Assembly: GCA_963751245.1 (NCBI GenBank)
Contig: CAVVTR010000009.1
Span: 186,001 to 250,000, forward strand
DNA from: CAVVTR01 sp963751245
Lineage (GTDB): Bacteria; Acidobacteriota; Thermoanaerobaculia; Thermoanaerobaculales; Thermoanaerobaculaceae
DNA length: 64,000 bases
Direction: 5' to 3'
How positions within the stretch are numbered: the first letter of the stretch is position 1; the number at the start of each line of letters is the position of its first letter. Positions 43,964 through 54,699 of the stretch are shown here, in pieces. The notes under the pieces were generated by a model. It was not told the DNA's origin. It worked only from the letters and a program-made list of their open reading frames with translations, and searched no databases. The position numbers were made by a program, and so were the translations under genes.

Positions 43964-45277
43964 ATGGCGGTCCAAGTTGCCCGTGCTCGAGAGGAGTTCT
44001 TCTACCTCTCCCAGATCCTGGACAGGACCGTCATCTCGCGTGACGGCGCCGTGGTCGGCCGCCTGGTCGACGTCGGCTGCTCGGCGGGGGAGCTCTTCCC
44101 CCGGGTGGTGACCTACTACGTGCGACCGGGGTGGATGGCGCCGCTCACGCTGGCCGCCCCCGGCCCCGCCTTCGTCACGCTTCCAGCCGACAGCCTGCAG
44201 CTGTCGCTGCCCAACAAGGACATGCTGCCGTCCTCCCGGCGGCTCAGCTCGGAGATCCTGCTGCGCCGGGAGATCCTGGACAAGCAGATCGTGGACACCG
44301 ACGGGGCGCGGGTGGTGCGCGTCAACGACATCCACCTGCTGCGGGCGCGGGGCAACGACGTGCGCGTGGTTCACGTCGACATCGGCTTCCGGGGCATCCT
44401 GCGCCGTCTGGGGTGGGAGCGGCCGCTGAGGGCGGTGGCCGGGCGCTTCGGGACCTCGCGCCGTCTGCTCGGCGAGGAGCGGCTGCTGTCCTGGCGCTAC
44501 GTGCTGCCCCTGCGCCCCGGCGGCGCCATCAAGCACGACCTCCGCCTCAACGTGAGCCAGCACCAGCTCGCCCAGCTCCACCCCGCGGAGCTGGCCGAGA
44601 TCATGGAGGAGCTGGACCGCTTCGAGGGTCCGGCCATGCTGGAGGCGCTGGACATCACCACCGCCGCTCAGACCCTGGCGGAGCTGTCCCCAGAGGTGCA
44701 GCGCCTGCTCCTGGAGGCCGTCGACGTGCGGCGCGCCGCCCAGCTGCTCGGCGCCATGCCCCCCGACGAGGTCGCCGACCTCCTCGAGGAGCTCCCCGAG
44801 GCCATGCGCGAGCGGCTCATGGCGGCGCTGCCGGAGGACGACCAGGCGACGGTCTCGGACCTGCTCAGCCACAAGCCCGACACCGCGGGCTCCGCCATGA
44901 ACCCCGAGGTGTTCACGGTGAGCCCGGGGACCACGATCCGGGAGATCCGCACGACCATGCGGGGCGGCCCCATGGAGCTGGTCAGCGGGCACGCGGTGCT
45001 GGTGGTGGACGGCGAGACGCGCCTGCGCGGCGTCATCCCGCTGCCCGAGCTGGTGCGGGCCGAGAACGAGCAGCTCGTCGATGAGGTCATGGACACCGAC
45101 CCGGTCACCGTCGGGCCCGAGGACCCCATGGACGAGGTCGCGGAGCTGTTCGACCGGTTCAACCTCCTGTCGCTGCCAGTGGTGGACAGGGAGGACCACC
45201 TCGAGGGGGTGGTCACGGTGGACGACGTGGTGGCGTGGCTGCGCGAGGGCGAGGAGCGCGAGGGGAGGTTGACGTGA
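43964..45277 (+). CDS. PRC-barrel / MgtE N-terminal / CBS domain protein
   Basis: 437 residues, no membrane segments. Two PRC-barrel-like halves (about 15-90 LSQILDRTVISRDGAVVGRLVDV; about 100-180 REILDKQIVDTDGARVVRVNDI), then an MgtE N-terminal superhelix (LHPAELAEIMEELDRFEGPAMLEAL, LSPEVQRLLLEAV, MPPDEVADLLEEL) and two CBS domains (about 310-430). In MgtE this cytosolic part senses Mg2+; here the channel part is absent. It overlaps an NRAMP-type gene by 4 nt, so it likely gates or regulates that carrier. GGGAGG precedes ATG 43964 by 7 nt. Confidence 0.88.
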   Translation: MAVQVARAREEFFYLSQILDRTVISRDGAVVGRLVDVGCSAGELFPRVVTYYVRPGWMAPLTLAAPGPAFVTLPADSLQLSLPNKDMLPSSRRLSSEILLRREILDKQIVDTDGARVVRVNDIHLLRARGNDVRVVHVDIGFRGILRRLGWERPLRAVAGRFGTSRRLLGEERLLSWRYVLPLRPGGAIKHDLRLNVSQHQLAQLHPAELAEIMEELDRFEGPAMLEALDITTAAQTLAELSPEVQRLLLEAVDVRRAAQLLGAMPPDEVADLLEELPEAMRERLMAALPEDDQATVSDLLSHKPDTAGSAMNPEVFTVSPGTTIREIRTTMRGGPMELVSGHAVLVVDGETRLRGVIPLPELVRAENEQLVDEVMDTDPVTVGPEDPMDEVAELFDRFNLLSLPVVDREDHLEGVVTVDDVVAWLREGEEREGRLT

Positions 45278-46521
45278 AGGGCTGGCTGCGCTCGCGCTGG
45301 CAACGGCTGGCCGTCATCGCGGCCATCGTGGGCCCGGGGATCATCACCGCCAACGTCGACAACGACGCCGGCGGCATCACCACCTACTCCCTGGCCGGCG
45401 CCAACTACGGATATCGCCTGCTGTGGACCATCATCCCGGTGGCCCTGGCCCTGTTCGTCGTGCAGGAGATGTCGTCCCGGCTCGGCGTGGTCACCGGCAA
45501 GGGGCTCGCGGACCTGGTGCGCGAGGAGTTCGGCGTCAAGGCGACGTTCTACCTCATGGTGGTCCTCCTCCTCACCAACCTGGGCAACACCATGGCCGAG
45601 TTCGCCGGCCTCGCCGCCGCGCTGGAGATCGTCCACGTCCCACGCTGGGTCTCGGTGCCCCTGGGGGCCGCCTTCGTGTGGTGGCTGGTCACCTGGGGTA
45701 CGTACCGTGTGGTGGAGAAGGCGTTCCTGGTGGCGTCGGCGTTCTACGTCACCTACGTCATCTCCGGGATCATGGCCCGTCCCGACTGGGGCGAGGTGGC
45801 GCGCAGCACGGTGGTCCCCTCCTTCGAGTTCTCCATGCCCTTCGTGGTCATGATGGTGGGCATCGTGGGCACGACCATCGCGCCGTGGATGCAGTTCTAC
45901 CAGCAGGCGGCGGTGGTCGAGAAGGGTGTCGCCACCCGCAACCTCCGCGAGGCCCGCCTGGACGTGGCGGTGGGCACGGTGATGGCCGTGGTGGTGGTGT
46001 GGTTCATCGTGGTGGCGTGCGGGGCGACCCTGCACACCGCGGGGATTCCCATCCACGACGCGCGCGACGCCGCTCAGGCGCTGGTGCCCCTGGCGGGGAA
46101 GTACGCGGGCCTTCTGTTCGGCTTCGGCCTCTTCAACGCCTCCCTGTTCGCCGCCGCCATCCTGCCCCTGTCCACTGCCTACTCGGTGTGCGAGGGCATG
46201 GGCTGGGAGCGCGGCATCGACATGCGGCTGCGCGAGGCGCCGTGGTTCTACGGCATCTACACCGCACTCATCGTCCTCGGGGCGGCGGCGATCCTGGTGC
46301 CGGGGGTGCCCCTGCTCAAGGTGCTCTACCTCTCCCAGGTGGCCAACGGCGTGCTGCTGCCGGCGGTGCTGGTCTTCATGCTCATCCTGGCCAACCGCAC
46401 CGAGCTCATGCGGGAGCACGTCAACACCCGATCGTTCAACTTCATCGCCGTCGTGCTCGTGGCCTCCCTCATTGCCATGACGCTCTTCCTCACTGTGGCG
46501 GCGGTGCTCGGCTTCGGATGA
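45274..46521 (+). CDS. NRAMP-family divalent metal transporter with altered metal-site motifs
   Basis: 415 residues, about 11 membrane segments. The N-terminal GPGIITANVDNDAGG stands where canonical MntH has DPGN, and GIVGTTIAPWMQFYQ stands where the MPH motif would be. Such departures occur in NRAMP-related carriers that move Mg2+ or other ions. Coupling by GTGA to a protein with MgtE-N and CBS domains fits Mg2+ or Mn2+ transport. The substrate is inference. Followed 37 nt later by a small membrane protein on the same strand. Confidence 0.88.
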   Translation: MKGWLRSRWQRLAVIAAIVGPGIITANVDNDAGGITTYSLAGANYGYRLLWTIIPVALALFVVQEMSSRLGVVTGKGLADLVREEFGVKATFYLMVVLLLTNLGNTMAEFAGLAAALEIVHVPRWVSVPLGAAFVWWLVTWGTYRVVEKAFLVASAFYVTYVISGIMARPDWGEVARSTVVPSFEFSMPFVVMMVGIVGTTIAPWMQFYQQAAVVEKGVATRNLREARLDVAVGTVMAVVVVWFIVVACGATLHTAGIPIHDARDAAQALVPLAGKYAGLLFGFGLFNASLFAAAILPLSTAYSVCEGMGWERGIDMRLREAPWFYGIYTALIVLGAAAILVPGVPLLKVLYLSQVANGVLLPAVLVFMLILANRTELMREHVNTRSFNFIAVVLVASLIAMTLFLTVAAVLGFG

Positions 46522-46558
46522 CGCGCGGCCCGCAGCAAAGCCGGCCGCTGGAGGATCG

Positions 46559-47053
46559 ATGGCCCGTCCCGCCAACTCACGCCTGACCCTTGGGATCGTC
46601 CTCATCGCCGCCGGTGCGATGCTGCTCGCGACCCGCTTCGTCGCCCTGGAGACGACGCCGGCCTGGCTGCTCGGTGTCGGGCTCGGCCTGGCCCTCCTCG
46701 CGATCCTGAGGCGGACGTTCTCGACGCTGGTGGGCGGCATGGCGTGCCTGGGCGCCGGGGCGGGCCTTGTGCTCGGCGAGCGCGGCGTGGCCGGCCTCCC
46801 CGTCGGCACGTGGTTGCTTTTCGCGGTGGGGGCGGCGTTCGCCGGCGTGTGGCTGCTCGGCCTCGTCCTCCAGATGCGCGCGCACTGGTGGCCGCTGGTG
46901 GTCGGGGTGATCCTCCTCGCCCTGGGAGCCGTGCGGCTGGCGCGCCGCTTTGCGCTGCTGCCGCCGGAGGTGGTCATCGCCGTGCGCACCTGGTGGCCGG
47001 CGGCGCTGGTGCTGGCCGGGCTGTGGATGGTGGCGCGGCCCTCGCGCTCCTGA
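46559..47053 (+). CDS. Small multi-helix membrane protein (LiaF-N/DUF5668-like)
   Basis: 164 residues, about six hydrophobic stretches (LTLGIVLIAAGAMLLATRF, PAWLLGVGLGLALLAIL, WWPLVVGVILLALGAVRLA). The repeated LxxGxxLxxxG pattern matches LiaF-type N-terminal/DUF5668 proteins; function unknown. GGAGG lies 5 nt before ATG 46559. Confidence 0.7.
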   Translation: MARPANSRLTLGIVLIAAGAMLLATRFVALETTPAWLLGVGLGLALLAILRRTFSTLVGGMACLGAGAGLVLGERGVAGLPVGTWLLFAVGAAFAGVWLLGLVLQMRAHWWPLVVGVILLALGAVRLARRFALLPPEVVIAVRTWWPAALVLAGLWMVARPSRS

Positions 47054-47080
47054 GCCGGCGCGGCACCGGCCCTCGGCAGG

Positions 47081-48830
47081 CTACTGGCTGAGGCGGAGCA
47101 CGTCGCCCGGATGGATCGTGGCGTCGTCGAGGGCGTTGATGGCCTTGAGGCTGGGGACGGAGACGCCGAACCGGCGCGCGATGGCGTAGAGCGTGTCGCC
47201 GTGGCGCACGACGTAGCGGTCGGGCGGGCCGCTGCTGGTCCGGGCTGCGACGACCCGGTGGTGCGAGCGCGACGGGATGACGATGCTCCTGCCGGCGCGC
47301 AGCTGCCGGGGGTCACTGAGGCCATTCGCGCCCATGATCGCGCTGACGCTGGTGCCGTACCGCCGTGCCAGCAGCCCGAGGGTCTCGCCGCGGCGGACCG
47401 TGTGGTGGCCGTCGGGAGGGGTGCCGACGGCAGCGGCGGCGTAGGCGTAGCGCCCGGCGCCCCGCGGGATGACGAGGGTCTTGCCGATGGAGAGGTGGCG
47501 CGGGTTGCGGATTCCGTTGGCGCTCATGATGGCGTCCACGTTGGAACCGTAGCGGCGCGCCAGCGCCCCCAGCGTGTCGCCGCGCTGGATGGTGTGGAGG
47601 TAGCGCCGGATGCGCTCGTCCTGAGGAATCGACTCCAGCGCGGCGGTCACTACCTGCTCCTGCCCGCAGGGCACCGCGAGCCGGTAGGTGCCCCGCGCGG
47701 GCGTGAGCCGGTGGATCAGCGCCGGGTTGAGGGCGGCGAGGTCGTCGGCGCTGAGGTCCAGGTGGTCCGCCAGCACGTCCAGGTCCAGCGCGCCCGTCAC
47801 GGTGACGCGGGCCACGCAGGGAGGCTCCACGTCGGGGCGGGGGAAGCCCGTAGTTCTCGGGGTTCTTGGCCACCAGCAGGGCGGCCCAGAAGGCGGGAAC
47901 GTAGTTGCGCGTCTCCCGGGGGAGGTAGCGCCTGATCTCCCAGAAGCTGGTCTGGCCGTGGGCGCGCCGCAGCGCCCGCCTGACGTTGCCGGATCCCGAG
48001 TTGTAGGCGGCCAGGGCGAGCTCCCAGTCGTTGAAGTTCGCGTACAGGTCGGCGAGGTGCGCCACGGCCGCCTCGGTGGCCAGGTAGGGATCGTTGCGCT
48101 CGTCCACCAGGCCGTCACAGCGCAGGTTGTAGAGGCGGGCGGTCCCCTTCATGAACTGCCACATGCCCTGGGCGCGGGCGCGGGAGCGGGCGCGGGTGTT
48201 GAACGCGCTCTCCACCAGGGGCAGGTAGGCCAGGTCCTGGGGCAGGCCGGCCTTGGCGAACTCCTGACGGATGAACGGGATGTACTGTGCTCCGCGCTCG
48301 AGGGCGATGACCAGCCTGTCGTGGTACGGCCCCGTGTAGTAGTCGATGAGGGAGGCCACCTCGTTGTTGACCGTCACCGGCAGATCGAAGGCGTCGCGCT
48401 TGGCCTTCTCCTTGGCCTCGGCGACCCGTTCCTCGGGGACCGGCAGCGGTTCCGGGGGAACCTCCTGGTCCGAAGGGGCGGCGTCGGCCTCGGTCTCGTC
48501 CTCGCCCACCTGGTCCCCGAGACGCTCAAGCTCGTCCTGGACCTGGGCCACGTACGCCTCGTCCTCCTTCGAGAAGCCGGGCTGGCGCCGGGCCTGCTCC
48601 AGCGCGTCGAGGATCTCGATCTCGCAGGCGTTGTAGTCCTCGGCGCTGGAGCCGGCGGCGGCGTCGTAGGCCGCCTCGAGCAGCCCGTCGACGTGCTGCT
48701 GCCAGGCGTCCGGGGCCTGCGCCGCCCGGGCGGCGGCCACCGGGACCTCCACCCGCACGGGGGGGGCCGTCCGGCAGGCCGCGAGGGCGGCCAGCAGGGC
48801 GAGGGCGCCGATGACCGCGCCCCGCTTCAT
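47081..48830 (-). CDS. mltD: MltD-like lytic transglycosylase with three LysM domains, interrupted by a one-base frameshift
   Basis: About 582 residues when repaired. Lipobox LAAC (Cys19). SLT domain: LPLVESAFNTRARSRARAQG (catalytic Glu in VES), GMWQFMKGTARLY, ALAAYNSGSGNV, ETRNYVPAF. At 47847-47849 one extra base in a GGG run breaks NPENYG; the frame continues as FPRPDVEPP. Three LysM domains follow (HTIQRGDTLGALARRYG, HTVRRGETLGLLARRYG, YVVRHGDTLYAIARRFG), the last ending at the stop. Cleaves peptidoglycan glycan strands in the periplasm. The start ATG overlaps the MglA-type gene stop (ATGA). Confidence 0.86.
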
Positions 48831-50224
48831 TGGCCCTTCAGGTGGACGGTGAGCGTGAGGGCGAAGTGCCGGAGCGCCTCGCCCTTCTTGAGCTCCACGT
48901 CCACGGGATCCACCTCGGCGATGGGGACGCCCGCGGCGTCGGTGAGCTGCACCCGGACCACGCAGCGCGTGGCCTTCAGCAGCGCGTCGCCGACCTCCTC
49001 GTCCACGCGCCGCTTCACCTCCTGGCGCGAATTGAGGGAGCTCTGCAGGATGCTGTCGATGTCCAGCGAGGCCACGGGCCGGCCGCCCCCGCGGGGCGAC
49101 GGGTGGGTGGTGGCCGCCTTGCGGAGGCTCTCGAGCTCCGCGAGGATGTCCAGCGACGATGACACCTTCACGTGCCGCACCGGGGGGGCCGCCGCCGGCG
49201 CCTCGTCGGCGGCGCTGGTGTCGAACTCCACCGCCGCGTCCTCGTCGGCCTCGTCGGGAGCCGGCAGCGCGCTCGTCGCGTCCTCCGCCGCGGCCTGTTC
49301 CTCCACCTCTTCAGCCGACGGCAGGGCCTCCTCGGCGGGCCCGCCCTCGAGGTGCTGCTCCTCGACCTCCTCCGCCGGCGGCAGCTCCTCGATCTCCGGG
49401 GCCTCTTCGACCTCGGGGACCTCCTCCACCGCCACTGCCTCAAGCGCGGGATCCTCCGGCGGGGGCGCGGCCTCGGCGGAGGGGCGCGGCCGGGGCGTCC
49501 GGTCGCGCGTCTCGCCGGCCAGACCCTCCTCGGCGGCGGCGCTGAGCTTGACCGGGCTGAACGCTGGAGCGGGGCGGGGCGCCGGGGTGGCCGCTACCAC
49601 ACGGGCGGCAACGGCAGGGGCGCTGTCCTGGGAGGACATGCGGCGGCGAAGGGACTTGAGCGTCAGCTTTGTAATGGACTTCAACGTCTCGAAGACGCCG
49701 GCGCCGTCCACTGCGACGGCCTCGTAGAAGTCGTGGCGGTCGTCGGCGTTGAGAGCGGCGTTGAGCTCCTCGACGGAGAGCACGTTCTTGAGGTCACGCT
49801 TGTTGTACTGGAGGACCACCGGGATGGTGTCGAGGTCCAGGCCCAGCTCGCTCAGGTTGTCGGCCAGGTTCTGAAGGCTCTCCTGGTTGGCCTGCGCCAT
49901 GGGGCGCTGCGAGTCGGCGACGAAGACGACACCGTCCACGCCCTTGAGCACGAGCTTGCGGGTGGTGTTGTAGAAAACCTGTCCGGGCACGGTGTACAGC
50001 TGCAACCGGGTGCGGAAGCCGCCGACCTTGCCGACCTCGAGGGGCAGCAGGTCGAAGAACAGCGTGCGGTCCGACTCGGTCTCCAACGAGACCATTTCTC
50101 CGCGCGATCCCGGAGCAGTTTTCGCATAGATGTGCGAAAGATTGGTGGTCTTCCCGCAAAGGCCAGGGCCGTAATAGACGATCTTGGCCGCCATCTGCAT
50201 CGTGGCCCAGTTGAAGAACACCAT
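48827..50224 (-). CDS. MglA-type small GTPase with long acidic C-terminal extension
   Basis: 465 residues. The first 195 are an MglA-like GTPase: P-loop VYYGPGLCGKTTNL, SLETESDRTLFFDLLPLEVG, LYTVPGQVFYN, and guanine-binding NKRD (YNKRDLKNV). The remaining 270 are Ala/Pro/Glu-rich, then a short ordered end (ILAELESLRKAA, SILQSSLNSRQEVKRRVDEEV, VVRVQLTDAAGVPIAEVDPV). Myxobacterial MglA is about 195 residues and sets cell polarity for motility. A roadblock (MglB-like) protein is encoded at 26.6 kb. It overlaps the transglycosylase gene by 4 nt, an unusual pairing. Confidence 0.88.
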   Translation of the reverse strand: MVFFNWATMQMAAKIVYYGPGLCGKTTNLSHIYAKTAPGSRGEMVSLETESDRTLFFDLLPLEVGKVGGFRTRLQLYTVPGQVFYNTTRKLVLKGVDGVVFVADSQRPMAQANQESLQNLADNLSELGLDLDTIPVVLQYNKRDLKNVLSVEELNAALNADDRHDFYEAVAVDGAGVFETLKSITKLTLKSLRRRMSSQDSAPAVAARVVAATPAPRPAPAFSPVKLSAAAEEGLAGETRDRTPRPRPSAEAAPPPEDPALEAVAVEEVPEVEEAPEIEELPPAEEVEEQHLEGGPAEEALPSAEEVEEQAAAEDATSALPAPDEADEDAAVEFDTSAADEAPAAAPPVRHVKVSSSLDILAELESLRKAATTHPSPRGGGRPVASLDIDSILQSSLNSRQEVKRRVDEEVGDALLKATRCVVRVQLTDAAGVPIAEVDPVDVELKKGEALRHFALTLTVHLKGQ

Positions 50225-50269
50225 GGTTCAGGCGTCCTTGTCTCTACGCATCAGCCGGAAGCTAACACA

Positions 50270-51133
50270 CTAGCGGGGGGCGGTCAATGCGGCGAGGACG
50301 TCGTCCGCCAAAGAGTTTTCCAGGAGCCCTTCCGCGGTGAGCCGGGTCACCATGAGCCGCGCGGTCTCCCGGTACACGGCGGCCAGCTCCGGGGGCAGGG
50401 CGGCAAGGTGGGCCGAGACGGTGGCCGCGTCGCCGCGGGCGACGGGCCCGGTGAGGCGGTGCCACGGGGGCCCTGCGAGGGCGGCCGCGGCGGCGCCCTC
50501 GACCAGGGGTGCGAGGGCCGCGGCGGCCCCGGAAGCGGGGATGCCCGCGAGGACCAGCTGCTCCCGGGCTGCCACCACGAGGGCGTGGGCGAGGTTGCCG
50601 GCGACGGCCGCGGCGGCGTGGTAGGCGGGCTTTGCCGACGCCTCGATCCGGTGGGGCCGCATGCCGAGACGGCGTGCCAGCGCCGCGGCGTCGCGCACGG
50701 CCGGCGTCTCGCCCTCCACCGCGGCGAACACGCCGCCGAGGGGGACCAGGGCGCCGCCGGCGCTGGGGAAGCTGACGAGGGGGTGGAGGGCGCCGAGGCG
50801 CACTCCGGCTCCGGCGAGAGGCGCGAGGGCCGCGGCGGGGAGGAGCCCCGACGTGTGGAGGACCGTGCGCAGGCGCCCCGGCGGGGCCGCGGCGAGGGCG
50901 GCGCCGCACACCGCGACCGCGCGGTCCGGGACGGCGATGAGGAGGCCGCCGGCGGGAGGCAGCGGTGCGCCGGCCCCGCGGACCTCCACGCCGGGGAGGG
51001 CGCGTCGGACCCGGCGCCGCGCCGCGTCCGACCGGACCACCACGGCGGTCACGTCCACTCCGGCAAGCGTCATCGAGCGGGCGAGCTGGAGGCCGCACCG
51101 TCCCGCGCCAACCACGATCCAGCCTGTGTTCAC
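50270..51133 (-). CDS. Rossmann-fold DUF2520-type oxidoreductase
   Basis: 287 residues. N-terminal NAD(P)-binding GWIVVGAGRCGLQLARSM, then VLHTSGLLPAAAL, LHPLVSFPS, and the DUF2520-type C-terminal half (KPAYHAAAAVAGNLAHAL, GPVARGDAATV). Related to ketopantoate/F420-type reductases; the substrate is unknown. Start GTG 51133 begins the conserved motif; TACCAT lies 6 nt upstream with no Shine-Dalgarno. Divergent from hrcA. Confidence 0.85.
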   Translation of the reverse strand: MNTGWIVVGAGRCGLQLARSMTLAGVDVTAVVVRSDAARRRVRRALPGVEVRGAGAPLPPAGGLLIAVPDRAVAVCGAALAAAPPGRLRTVLHTSGLLPAAALAPLAGAGVRLGALHPLVSFPSAGGALVPLGGVFAAVEGETPAVRDAAALARRLGMRPHRIEASAKPAYHAAAAVAGNLAHALVVAAREQLVLAGIPASGAAAALAPLVEGAAAAALAGPPWHRLTGPVARGDAATVSAHLAALPPELAAVYRETARLMVTRLTAEGLLENSLADDVLAALTAPR

Positions 51134-51139
51134 GGGCTC

Positions 51140-51145
51140 ATGGTA
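51140..51145 (-). promoter_or_regulatory. -10 of DUF2520 gene, leaderless configuration
   Basis: TACCAT on the minus strand, 6 nt, GTG 51133. It overlaps the hrcA -10 on the other strand. Confidence 0.4.
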
Positions 51146-51149
51146 CAGT
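51141..51149 (+). promoter_or_regulatory. Extended -10 (TGGTACAGT) of the hrcA-grpE-dnaK-dnaJ operon
   Basis: TGG plus TACAGT; start near 51156 and a leader of about 32 nt. No CIRCE inverted repeat is visible around it. Confidence 0.5.
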
Positions 51150-51187
51150 AGTGGCGTTGGCCGGGCGGCCGGGTTTCTCGAAGGGAT

Positions 51188-52219
51188 ATGACGGAGCGCA
51201 TTACGGATCGAGAGCGTGAGATCCTCGTCGAGGTCGTGAGGCTGTACCTCGCCACCGGAGAGCCCGTGGCTTCCGCCGCGGTGGCGCGCAGCCCGGCCAC
51301 CGGCCTGTCTTCGGCGTCCATCCGGGCGGTCATGGCGGAGCTGGAGGCCAAGGGCCTGCTGATCCAGCCGCACACCTCCTCGGGACGCGTCCCCACCGAC
51401 GAGGGCTTCCGTCTCTACCTCGACGCCGTGGCGGGGCGCGCGGTGCTGGCGCCCCGCGACGAGCTCCGTCTGCGGGAGATGCTGGCACCCTCCGGCGCCC
51501 TCGAGGACCTGCTCCCGCGGGTGAGCGGAGTGCTCGCCCGGATGACCGCCCAGGTGGGCGTCGCCCTGGTGCCGGCGGCGCGGCGGGCCGCGCTGCAGTC
51601 CATCCACTTCGTGCGGGTGGCCGCGAACCGGGTCCTCGCCATCGTGGTGACCCGGGGCGGCCGGGTGGAGTCGCGGCTTCTCGACGTGGACCACGACTTC
51701 GCCCTCGACGAGCTCGAGCGCGTCTCCAACTACTGCACCCGGAGCTTTGTCGGCATGTCGCTGGTGGAGATCCGCGACCGGCTCGTGGACCTCATGAGAG
51801 AGGACCGGGCCCGCTGCGACACCCTCATGACCGGTGTGCTCGAGCTGGCGCGCCGTGCCACGGAGGGCGGGAGCCACGTCCAGGGGGCGGTCTTCGTCGA
51901 GGGGACCGAGCGCCTCATCGAACGCATCGGCCCCGCCGAGCTCGACACCGTGCGGCACCTCTTCGCGGCCTTCGCCGACAAGGCCCGGCTGGTGACTCTG
52001 CTCAACGAGTACCTCGCCACGCCGGGGCCGCTGGTCGTCCTGGGGTCGGAGGTGTCGCTCGAGGGCGGCGCCGACCTCGGCCTCATCGTGACCTCCTTCG
52101 AGCTGGCCACGGGTGAGAACGGCCTCATCGGCGTCATCGGCCTCAAGCGGATGAACTATCCTCAGATCATCCCCATCGTGGACTTCGTCGGCCACTACGT
52201 GGCGGAAGCCTGCCAGTAG
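51188..52219 (+). CDS. hrcA: Heat-inducible transcription repressor HrcA
   Basis: 343 residues. N-terminal winged helix (TDREREILVEVVRLYLATGEPVASAAV, SSASIRAVMAELEAKGLL), GRVPTDEGFRLYLD, and a C-terminal regulatory part (VLGSEVSLEGGADLGLI, GLKRMNYPQIIPIVDFV). Represses class I heat-shock genes by binding CIRCE, which is not recognisable here. The Shine-Dalgarno is poor (AAGGG 2 nt before ATG). First gene of the chaperone operon; grpE follows after 15 nt. Confidence 0.94.
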   Translation: MTERITDREREILVEVVRLYLATGEPVASAAVARSPATGLSSASIRAVMAELEAKGLLIQPHTSSGRVPTDEGFRLYLDAVAGRAVLAPRDELRLREMLAPSGALEDLLPRVSGVLARMTAQVGVALVPAARRAALQSIHFVRVAANRVLAIVVTRGGRVESRLLDVDHDFALDELERVSNYCTRSFVGMSLVEIRDRLVDLMREDRARCDTLMTGVLELARRATEGGSHVQGAVFVEGTERLIERIGPAELDTVRHLFAAFADKARLVTLLNEYLATPGPLVVLGSEVSLEGGADLGLIVTSFELATGENGLIGVIGLKRMNYPQIIPIVDFVGHYVAEACQ

Positions 52220-52234
52220 GCGGGAGGGCAACGA

Positions 52235-52842
52235 ATGAGCGACGAGAACACCGCCGGCCAGGACGAGCTGGCGAATACGGACGGCACCGAGGCGGCCGAG
52301 GGCCGCGAGGAGGGCGGCGAGGGCACCGCGCCGGCGGCCCCCGACGACGGCGCGATCCAGGCCGAGCTGGGCCGGCTCCAGGAGGAGGTCGAGCGGCTGC
52401 GCGAGCTGTACCTGCGCAAGCTCGCCGAGTTCGAGAACTCGCGCAAGCGGCAGGAGCGCGAGATGGCGGACTTTCGCCGGTTCGCCAACTCCGACCTCCT
52501 GCGCGACCTGCTCCCGGTGGTCGACAACCTCGAGCGGGCCCTGGAGGTTCCCGGCGGCGGCGGCGACGGCCTCCGCACGGGGGTGGAGCTGGTGCTGAGG
52601 CAGCTCAAGGACGTGCTCATGCGCCACGGCCTCACCGAGGTCAGCCCCATGGGCGAGGCCTTCGACCCCGCGGTCCACGAGGCCATCCAGCGCGTGCCCT
52701 CCCACGACGTGGAGGAAAACACGGTGGTGCAGGTGTTCCAGAAGGGGTACCTCCTGGGCGAGCGGCTCCTCCGTCCGGCCCTGGTCGTGGTCGCCGTGCC
52801 CGAGGACACGCCGGGCGGTGGCGGGGACTCGGAAGGTTCGTG

Positions 52843-52843
<1 letters not shown>
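52235..52843 (+). CDS. grpE: Nucleotide exchange factor GrpE
   Basis: 202 residues. An acidic disordered N-terminus, a long helix (LQEEVERLRELYLRKLAEFENSRKR split over two heptads), then the beta-domain (PMGEAFDPAVHEAIQRVPS, NTVVQVFQKGYLLGERLLRPALVVVA). Releases ADP from DnaK. Its TGA overlaps the dnaK ATG by one base. Confidence 0.95.
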
Positions 52844-54698
<1,855 letters not shown>

Positions 54699-54699
<1 letters not shown>

